DNA of 13,642 nt. Origin: DASZMJ01 sp035551935. GTDB lineage: Bacteria > Planctomycetota > Planctomycetia > Isosphaerales > Isosphaeraceae. Both the position numbers and the translations under genes were made by a program. The stretch covers positions 1 through 13,642 of the forward strand of contig DASZMJ010000149.1 in assembly GCA_035551935.1 (NCBI GenBank), read 5' to 3'. The notes beneath the pieces were generated by a model. It was given only the letters and a program-made list of their open reading frames with translations. It was not told where the DNA came from and searched no databases. Shown here one piece after another: positions 8,317 through 13,642 of this stretch (positions are counted from its first letter, which is position 1; the number at the start of each line of letters is the position of its first letter).

Positions 8317-10284
8317 ATGCCCGAGCCGTCGCCGACCGCGCAGCCCTGGCCGAGGTGGGTCGTCGTCGCGATCCTCCTCGGACTCTACTTGACCATCCAC
8401 GGCTATCAGAGCCGCGACGGCGACCAGGCGTATCGGCTCCCCCTGCTCCTGCATCGCCAGGACCCCCGCCTCTTCGCCGACGACCCCTTCGTCCGCGCCC
8501 TCGACGCTTTCAACCCCCATCGCGGCTACCTCGCCCTGCTCGACCTGGCCAGCCGACCGCTCGGCCTCTCGGCGGCGCTGGCGGTCCTGTACAGCTTGAC
8601 CTGCGTCATCACCTTCCTCGGGATCGATCGGCTCGCACGTGCCGCCTGGCCCGATCGGGGCCGGGGCGTCGGTGTCGTCGCGTTCGCCCTCGTCCTGCTC
8701 GCCCGTGCCGGTAATATCGGCACCAATCATCTCTTCGAAGGGACACTCCTCGACCGTCTCATCGGCTTCGGCCTCGGCTGGCTGGCCCTGGCAGGGGCGG
8801 TCCATCGAGCCTGGGCCCGGGCCGCAGCCTGGATCGGCCTGGTGGCACTCATACATCCATCAATCGGACTCCAGCTCGCCCTGCTCGGATCGGCCTCGTT
8901 CCTGGCGTGGGCCATCGTACCCGTGGGCACGGGGGTCCGGCCTCGCGACGCGATGCGGTCATGCACCGCGATGGCGTTGGCGATCGCCCCGGCGGCCATC
9001 CTGCATGGCGGCAACGGAGCCAAGCTCTTCGAAGGGCTCCCGGCCGAGGAGTTCCGGCTGCTGACGGCCTACCTCCAGAGCCCGCAACATATGATCCCAC
9101 ATCTCTGGAGATGGCCTCAAGTTGCGGCGTGGGGATGTTACTTCGTCGTGGCGACGTTGGCGCTCTTCGAGACGCCGCTCCGCCGCTGGCCGAGGGAACG
9201 AGTCCGACTGCTCCTCCTCCTGGTGGTGGACTTGATCGGCCTGGCATTCGGTTGGTTCGCGGTCGAGGGTTTGCGCGACCTCGGCGCGACGCTGTTTCAA
9301 CCGTTTCGGATGGCGACGGTTGCGCGGGGCCTGGCTCTCGTCGCGATTGCCGGTAGAGTCGATCGGCTCTGGCGTCGGGGCGATCCAACTTGCCGCATTC
9401 GGGCCGCCCTGCTCGCCGCCGGTCTCGTCGGCGACCGGGCCTTGATCGTCGCGACGGCCGTGGAGCTCGTCATGGCGGCCGGGGCGGCCTGGCCGATTGG
9501 ACTGGGAGTGCTCGGTGCCGGCCTGGGCTACCTGGCACGTCATGATACCGAATCGGGCCACTGGGCGTTGATGGGTGGATTGGTGGTCGCGGCGGTGGTG
9601 ACGGTCTTCGATCTCGGTCGGGTCGGGCCGACACGGTTTCGAGGCCGAACCCGTGGCACCCGATTGACCTTCGCGCTGGTCGGGGCGTGGGTCGTCCCGG
9701 CCCTGGCCCTCATCGGGTGCGGGTTGCCGGTGGGAGGCTCGGGCCCGGCACGAGTCGCCGTCGGCGCCCTGGTGGCGCGGTGTCGGTTCGCGGAGGTGCC
9801 GATCGACGACGGCGAGCGGCTGGCCGTCTGGTGTCGCCGACAGACTCCGGAGGGGGCTCGGTTCGTCGTCCCGCCGGGGTTGAAGACGTTCCGGCTCTGG
9901 TCGCGGCGTGCCGTCGCCTTCAATCGCGCCGCCGGCCCGTACCACGCCTCGGGCCTGGCCGACTGGGCCGATCGCTTCCGCGACCACGTCGGCTACCGCG
10001 GCAGTTTGCCCGACTTCGTCCGCGCCTACCTCGCCGACCGCCACGGCCTGGAGCGGCGTTATCAGGCGATGACGAGCGACGAACGCGCCGCCCTCGCACG
10101 CCGGCAAGGGGCCATGTTCGTGATCGCCACCGCGCCGGCCCCCGGCGCGACACCAGACCCGTCCAGCCCCCTCGAACCGATCCACGTCGAGGGCCGCCTG
10201 GCAGTCTACCGGCTCAGGCAGGGGATCAGGGGACGAGAGGCCGCTTTGGTCGGGACGCCTCGCGAAGGCACAAAGATGCGATAG
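8317..10284 (+). CDS. Large polytopic membrane protein, DUF6798-like (possible GT-C-type fold)
   Basis: The 655-residue product has around ten hydrophobic helices spread between residues 13 and 470 and a soluble C-terminal domain of about 185 residues. After the first helix comes a conserved-looking loop (DGDQAYRLPLLLHRQDP then DDPFVRAL, 34-61), a layout seen in GT-C-type glycosyltransferase-like proteins where acidic residues of the first loop are catalytic. Other family-like patches are NHLFEGTLLDRLIG (137-150), LIHPSIGLQ (178-186), SPQHMIPHLW (255-264) and FQPFRMATVARG (327-338). The C-terminal stretch 490-560 (AVWCRRQTPEGARFVVPP, FRLWSRRAV) resembles the DUF6798 domain, which I recall from planctomycete and cyanobacterial membrane proteins of unknown role. 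Transfer of a lipid-linked sugar or handling of a cell-surface polymer is only a guess. The last codons (TPREGTKMR) are formed by the left arm of the inverted repeat at 10261-10316, so the natural C-terminus may have been extended by repeat insertion. Confidence 0.8.
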   Translation: MPEPSPTAQPWPRWVVVAILLGLYLTIHGYQSRDGDQAYRLPLLLHRQDPRLFADDPFVRALDAFNPHRGYLALLDLASRPLGLSAALAVLYSLTCVITFLGIDRLARAAWPDRGRGVGVVAFALVLLARAGNIGTNHLFEGTLLDRLIGFGLGWLALAGAVHRAWARAAAWIGLVALIHPSIGLQLALLGSASFLAWAIVPVGTGVRPRDAMRSCTAMALAIAPAAILHGGNGAKLFEGLPAEEFRLLTAYLQSPQHMIPHLWRWPQVAAWGCYFVVATLALFETPLRRWPRERVRLLLLLVVDLIGLAFGWFAVEGLRDLGATLFQPFRMATVARGLALVAIAGRVDRLWRRGDPTCRIRAALLAAGLVGDRALIVATAVELVMAAGAAWPIGLGVLGAGLGYLARHDTESGHWALMGGLVVAAVVTVFDLGRVGPTRFRGRTRGTRLTFALVGAWVVPALALIGCGLPVGGSGPARVAVGALVARCRFAEVPIDDGERLAVWCRRQTPEGARFVVPPGLKTFRLWSRRAVAFNRAAGPYHASGLADWADRFRDHVGYRGSLPDFVRAYLADRHGLERRYQAMTSDERAALARRQGAMFVIATAPAPGATPDPSSPLEPIHVEGRLAVYRLRQGIRGREAALVGTPREGTKMR

Positions 10285-10316
10285 TTTTTCGATACGATTT
10301 TCTTTGTGCCTTCGCG
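10261..10316. repeat. Perfect 16-bp inverted repeat at the convergent ends of the membrane-protein gene and glyA
   Basis: CGCGAAGGCACAAAGA (10261-10276) is perfectly complementary to 10301-10316 around a 24-base AT-rich loop that includes TTTTT. The left arm is the end of the plus-strand coding region, whose stop lies in the loop at 10282-10284. The right arm ends 16 bases short of the glyA stop codon. The position suits a bidirectional transcription stop, but neither strand has a T-run after the stem, so a repeat of REP or MITE-remnant type is equally likely. From memory, the core GAAGGCACAAAG recurs as a dispersed palindromic motif in planctomycetes and several other phyla. Confidence 0.8.
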
Positions 10317-10332
10317 CTGGTCCCGCTCCGGG

Positions 10333-11595
10333 TCAGATCCCCGTAGGCACGCCCTCGCGGTCGGCGGGGACGGGGTAGTCCTGGACGAAGTCGGCGATCT
10401 CGCCGCGGACGCGGGCGGCGAGGGATGCGTCGTCGGGGGCGGCGCAGACGGCGACGATCCAGGCGGCGACCCGACGCATGGCGTCCTCGCGGAGGCCGCG
10501 GGTGGTGAGGGCGGGCGTGCCCATGCGGACGCCGCTCGGGTCCATCGGCTTGCGACTATCAAAGGGGATGAGGTTCTTGTTGACCGTCAGGCCCGCGCGG
10601 CCGAGCGCGGCCTCCGCGATCTTGCCGGTCAGGCCCTTCGAGGTCATGTCGACGAGGATCAGGTGGTTGTCCGTCCCCCCCGAGACGAGCCGGAAGCCGG
10701 CGCAGATGAGCTCTTCGGCGAGGACCCGGGCATTGGCGATGACCTGGCGGGCATAGTCCTTGAAGTCGTCGCGGAGGGCCTCGCCGAAGCAGACCGCCTT
10801 GCCGGCGATGACGTGCATGAGCGGCCCCCCCTGGAGCCCGGGGAAGACGGCCGAGTCGAGCTTCTTGCCCCACGACTCCTTGCACAAGACGATCCCCCCG
10901 CGCGGGCCGCGGAGGGTCTTATGGGTCGTCGTCGAGACGAAGTCGGCCACCGGCATCGGGTTCGGGTGCAAGCCGGCGGCGACGAGCCCGGCGATGTGGG
11001 CCATGTCCACGAAGAAGACGGCGCCGACCTCGCGCGCGACTTCGGCGATCCGATCGAACTCGATCGTCCGCGCGTAGGCGCTGGCGCCGGCGAGGATCAG
11101 CTTGGGCTGGTGCTCGCGGGCCAGGCGGGCGAGGGCGTCGTAGTCGATCCGCTCGGTCTTCGGGTCGAGTCCGTAGCCGATCGTCTTGTACCACCGGCCC
11201 GAGAAGTTCAGCTTCATCCCGTGCGTCAGGTGCCCGCCCTGGGCCAGGTCCATCGCCAGGACGGTGTCGCCGATCTCCAGGGCCGCGAAGTAAACCGCCT
11301 GGTTGGCCGACGCGCCCGAGTGCGGCTGGACGTTGGCGTGTTCGGCGCCGAAGAGCTTCTTGGCGCGATCAATGGCGAGTGATTCGACCGTGTCGACGTG
11401 CTCGCAACCGCCGTAGTAACGCCGGCCGGGAAGGCCCTCGGCGTACTTGTTCGTCAGGACCGAGCCGACGGCCTCCATGACGGCGCGGCTGGTGTAGTTC
11501 TCCGAGGCGATCAGCTCGAGTTCCTCGCGCTGGCGGCGTTCCTCGGCGACGATGGCCTCGAAGACGGCCGGGTCGCTGCCTCGCAGGGCGTTCAT
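10333..11595 (-). CDS. glyA: Serine hydroxymethyltransferase GlyA
   Basis: This 420-residue PLP enzyme interconverts serine plus tetrahydrofolate with glycine plus 5,10-methylene-tetrahydrofolate, the main entry of one-carbon units, in the cytoplasm. Family hallmarks are ENYTS (32-36), the Tyr-rich YYGGCEHVD (60-68), GASANQA (94-100), FFVDMAHIAGL with D197 and H200 that hold the cofactor, the Schiff-base lysine K226 in STTTHKTLRGPRGG, and R357 in PSGVRMGTPA that binds the substrate carboxylate. Its length matches E. coli GlyA (417). The ATG at 11595 is preferred over an in-frame ATG at 11631. It forms an ATGA overlap with the stop of the upstream gene, and AGGAG lies at good spacing ahead of it. 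It is the last gene of the prfB-unknown-glyA operon, and the 16-bp inverted repeat follows its stop. Confidence 0.97.
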   Translation of the reverse strand: MNALRGSDPAVFEAIVAEERRQREELELIASENYTSRAVMEAVGSVLTNKYAEGLPGRRYYGGCEHVDTVESLAIDRAKKLFGAEHANVQPHSGASANQAVYFAALEIGDTVLAMDLAQGGHLTHGMKLNFSGRWYKTIGYGLDPKTERIDYDALARLAREHQPKLILAGASAYARTIEFDRIAEVAREVGAVFFVDMAHIAGLVAAGLHPNPMPVADFVSTTTHKTLRGPRGGIVLCKESWGKKLDSAVFPGLQGGPLMHVIAGKAVCFGEALRDDFKDYARQVIANARVLAEELICAGFRLVSGGTDNHLILVDMTSKGLTGKIAEAALGRAGLTVNKNLIPFDSRKPMDPSGVRMGTPALTTRGLREDAMRRVAAWIVAVCAAPDDASLAARVRGEIADFVQDYPVPADREGVPTGI

Positions 11596-12206
11596 GATCG
11601 GGCTCCTGGGTTCGATCGGTCGGGCGTCCAAAGCCAGCGATAGAGGCAGCGTTGGGTGTGGCTCTTCGAGTCGATGCCGGCCTCGGCCTGGACGAGCGTG
11701 CCGCGCCGGCCGGCCTCGGCGACGGCGACGCGGGCGGGCTCCTTGGCCATGAATTCGAGCCGGCCGCCGGGCAAGTCCCAGGCGATCGCGCCCGGATCGG
11801 CCGAGCGGAGGGCCGCGGCGGGGAGGTCCAGCCGGTAGGTGCAGGCGAGCGACTCGACCGGCACACGACAGCGGTCGGCGACGTCGACGACGACGCCGAC
11901 CTGGCCGGGGTCCTCCCAGACCGCGAAGACGGCCGAGAAGTGGTGCGGGCCGGCCTGTCCGAGCAGCAAGGCGCCGACCCGATCGGCCCCGCGCTCGAAG
12001 TCGAGCTCCTGGTACGTCGGGCTGACGACCCGCGTCGGGCCGTCGCGTTCTGCGTCGGCCTCGACCGCGACGGCGACGACCGCCGGGGCCCCGCGCGGGC
12101 CGACGGCCACGTCGTGGGTCCAGCGGTCGCCGAGCCGGTGGAACTCGACGACGAGCCCGGGCGCGCGGACCTGCCAGCGGACGTCGTTGGGGTCGTTGTC
12201 GGCCAT
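11592..12206 (-). CDS. Conserved-looking protein of unknown function between prfB and glyA
   Basis: The gene encodes 204 residues with no signal peptide or membrane segment, rich in short Val/Ala/Phe beta-like strands. I do not recognise the family. Visible features are alternating hydrophobic strands (PAVVAVAVEA at 41-50, GQVGVVVDVAD at 101-111), a Tyr/Glu patch SPTYQELDFE (62-71), GPHHFSAVFAVWED (86-99), and a basic, aromatic C-terminus (KSHTQRCLYRWLWTPD, 181-196) that looks conserved. The composition and spacing suggest a small all-beta domain of a ligand-binding or scaffold type. Its start lies 4 bases after the prfB stop with no clear Shine-Dalgarno, and its TGA overlaps the glyA ATG. 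It is therefore almost certainly translated by coupling, in fixed proportion to RF2 and GlyA. A link to translation or one-carbon metabolism is inferred from this position only. Confidence 0.85.
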   Translation of the reverse strand: MADNDPNDVRWQVRAPGLVVEFHRLGDRWTHDVAVGPRGAPAVVAVAVEADAERDGPTRVVSPTYQELDFERGADRVGALLLGQAGPHHFSAVFAVWEDPGQVGVVVDVADRCRVPVESLACTYRLDLPAAALRSADPGAIAWDLPGGRLEFMAKEPARVAVAEAGRRGTLVQAEAGIDSKSHTQRCLYRWLWTPDRSNPGARS

Positions 12207-12210
12207 CCAG

Positions 12211-13330
12211 TTAGGTCTTCGTGGCCTCCCCCTTGGCCAGCTTCATGCGCATGTAGGCGTCGATGAAGCCGTCCAACTCGCCGTCGAGGACGGCGCGGGG
12301 GTTGCCGACCTCGTGCCCGGTCCGCTTATCCTTGACGAGCTGGTAGGGCTGGAGCACATAGTCGCGGATCTGGCTGCCGAAGCTGATCTCCCCCTTCTCG
12401 TCGTACTTCTTGGCGAAATCCGCCTCGCGCTTCTCCTCCTCCATGCGGATGAGTTTGGCCTTCAGGAGGGCCAGCGCGTTGGCGTCGTTCTTGTGCTGCG
12501 AGCGCTCCGAGCGCGACTCGGCGGCGACGCCGGTGGGCAGGTGGGTGTAGCGGACGCCCGACTCGGTCTTGTTCTGGTGCTGGCCGCCGGGGCCTCCCGA
12601 GCGGAAGACGTCGCGCTTCAGCTCGTCGTCGCGGAGGACAATGTCGATCGTCTCGTCGATCTCGGGGAGGACGTCCACCGAGGCGAACGACGTCTGGCGC
12701 CGGCCGGCGGCGTCGAAGGGGCTGATCCGGACGAGGCGATGGACGCCGGTCTCCCCCTTGAGGTAGCCGTAGGCATACTCGCCGCCAAGGTGGATCGTCG
12801 CCGTCTGGATGCCCGCGGCGCCCCCTTCCTCACGGTCCTGGAGCTGGACCTTGTACCCCTTGGTCTCGGCCCACATCATGTACATGCGCAGGAGCATCTC
12901 GGCCCAGTCGCATGCCTCGGTCCCGCCGGCGCCGGCGTGGATCGTCACGTAGGCGTTGCAGTGGTCGTTCGGGCCACCGAGCATCGACCGCAGCTCGAAG
13001 GCGTCGAAGTCGGCCGCGGCGCGCTTGACCGAATCGCGGAGCTCGTCGTCGAAGAGGCCGGAGTCGTCCTCCTCGCTCATCTCGAGCATCGTCTGCATGT
13101 CGTCGCCCTGGCGGACGAGGGCCTCGAACGGCTTGAGGACACCGTTGAGGGTCTTCAGCTCCTGGATGGTCGCCTTGGCCTTGTCGGGATCATTCCAGAA
13201 GCTCGCGCCGGCCATCTCGGCCTCGAGCGAGTCGCGGCGGCCCTGCTTGTCGCCCAAGTCAAAGAGAGTCTCGCAAATGGACGATCCGCTCGATGACCTC
13301 CCTGGTCTCACGCTTCAATTCGTCGTTCAT
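12211..13330 (-). CDS. prfB: Peptide chain release factor 2, with programmed +1 frameshift
   Basis: RF2 recognises UGA and UAA stop codons and triggers release of the finished peptide. The gene is in two frames. Translation starts at the ATG 13330-13328 (GAGGA about 9 bases upstream), reads 23 codons ending ...LRDSL, and meets an in-frame TGA at 13261-13259. A +1 slip at CTT TGA C resumes at GAC 13260-13258 for 349 codons, giving a 372-residue protein. Downstream features are the acidic helical domain 1, the SPF anticodon-like tripeptide (203-205) that defines RF2, and GGQ (248-250) in SGGPGGQHQN, which catalyses hydrolysis. The uninterrupted frame beginning at 13311 gives a false N-terminus (MRPGRSSS...) that does not resemble RF2. 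The frameshift makes RF2 level self-regulating. prfB leads an operon with the 204-residue unknown (4 bases on) and glyA. Confidence 0.96.
13258..13264 (-). promoter_or_regulatory. prfB programmed +1 frameshift site (CTT TGA C)
   Basis: On the minus strand codon 23 is CTT (13264-13262), followed by the in-frame stop TGA (13261-13259) and C (13258), the canonical CUUUGAC slippage heptamer. When RF2 is scarce the ribosome pauses at the UGA and the P-site tRNA slips by one base onto UUU, so decoding continues with GAC. In E. coli an internal Shine-Dalgarno (AGGGGG) sits three bases before CTT. Here that place reads CGAGAC, a much poorer match, so the stimulator appears weak. Confidence 0.93.
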
Positions 13331-13611
13331 CGGCTTCGATCCTCAAGATCGGCCCGGGCCCGGCCGCGACGACGGGAGACACCCGTCGGCCCGTCGGCCC
13401 GCGCCACGATTCCAGTTTAACCCGTCGCCCGCCCCCTCGACCAGTCGAGCTTGCGTCCTCGACTGCACCCGGCACGGGGGCCGACCCCATCCGGCGCAGG
13501 AACCGGAAGGCGACTGGAGCCTGGAAATCTACCCATCGAGGGAGTTATGCTCTTTTGCGGTCCGGCGAGGGCCACCGAGGATAATCATCACTCCGTCACG
13601 GGCGTTTCTAT
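13331..13611. other. Non-coding stretch upstream of prfB
   Basis: No gene is supported here. Reading leftward, the prfB promoter should lie within it. TTAAACT on the minus strand (13415-13421) is the only AT-rich, -10-like patch near the gene, with no convincing -35. A short interrupted palindrome CTCGAC-CA-GTCGAG occupies 13436-13449, just upstream of that patch, and could be an operator, though it may be chance. GTCGGCCC is tandemly repeated around 13385-13400. From about 13520 the sequence becomes less GC-rich, which suits the regulatory region of a divergent plus-strand gene. Confidence 0.4.
13555..13585 (+). promoter_or_regulatory. Possible sigma-70-type promoter for a plus-strand gene leaving the window
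   Basis: TTGCGG (13555-13560) and GATAAT (13580-13585) resemble -35 and -10 boxes with a 19-base spacer, slightly longer than ideal. They lie in the only clearly AT-enriched stretch of the right edge, and a candidate start codon follows at 13612. Assignment is by eye and tentative. Confidence 0.3.
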
Positions 13612-13642
13612 ATGGACGGCACCACAGACCCGATCGACGCCT
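13612..13642 (+). CDS. Possible start of a plus-strand gene (3' truncated by window)
   Basis: An ATG at 13612 opens ten codons to the window edge (MDGTTDPIDA). Nine of the ten end in G or C, which fits the codon use of the window, whereas the overlapping frame from an ATG at 13547 has mixed third positions. An in-frame stop lies upstream at 13582-13584. The ribosome binding site is weak (CACGGGCG region), and too little sequence remains to suggest a function. It would be divergent from prfB and driven by the putative promoter at 13555-13585. Confidence 0.3.
   Translation, partial: MDGTTDPIDA

Noticed and set aside
10333..11631. glyA starting at the upstream ATG 11631
   Set aside because: It would overlap the upstream gene by 40 bases. 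The ATG at 11595 has AGGAG at proper spacing and an ATGA overlap, and it gives the usual SHMT length.
12211..13311. prfB starting at the ATG 13311 in a single frame
   Set aside because: The first 17 residues do not resemble RF2, while the frame from 13330 gives an RF2-like N-terminus ending exactly at CTT TGA C.
13547..13642. Plus-strand frame from ATG 13547, open to the window edge
   Set aside because: Third positions are mixed in GC, unlike real genes here. The GAGGGAG site is only about 2 bases from the ATG, and the frame crosses the putative promoter.

Overview
The window reads as chromosomal DNA from a very GC-rich bacterium. It is most likely a planctomycete, perhaps of the Isosphaeraceae type. 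This is inferred from the extreme third-position GC, the style of the proteins (a DUF6798-like membrane protein, cyanobacterial-type kinase and Rcp1-like regulator modules) and palindromic repeats of a kind I associate with that phylum. The taxon was not proven here. The extreme GC also opens very long antisense reading frames, which I treat as shadows.

Layout, left to right. Positions 1-105 hold the 3' end of an unidentified plus-strand gene, followed by a palindromic repeat. On the minus strand come glgB (glycogen branching enzyme, 164-2410) and a membrane-anchored endonuclease/exonuclease/phosphatase-fold protein (2495-3523). Diverging from these is a tight plus-strand signalling cassette (3722-7363): a REC-histidine kinase, a PAS-PAS histidine kinase and a stand-alone Rcp1-like receiver. 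Their spacing is 11 bases and then an 11-base overlap. None of the three carries a DNA-binding or enzymatic output domain, so they look like a self-contained phosphotransfer module. The plus strand continues with a CvpA-like membrane protein (7521-8252) and a large polytopic membrane protein (8317-10284). The start of the latter lies just behind a strong hairpin that includes part of its ribosome binding site.

The right third is a compact minus-strand operon read from right to left: prfB (13330-12211), a conserved-looking 204-residue unknown (12206-11592) and glyA (11595-10333). The gaps are 4 bases and then an ATGA overlap. prfB carries the classic CTT TGA C programmed +1 frameshift, so the protein is encoded in two frames and starts at 13330, outside the uninterrupted frame. 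glyA and the large membrane gene converge on a perfect 16-bp inverted repeat (10261-10316).

The last 312 bases are mostly non-coding. They include a possible plus-strand promoter and the first ten codons of a possible further gene. No tRNA, rRNA, CRISPR array, insertion sequence or phage gene was seen. The most unusual items are the output-less three-protein phosphorelay, the unknown protein locked between prfB and glyA, the AT-rich patch exactly at a kinase H-box, and the two palindromic elements at convergent gene ends.
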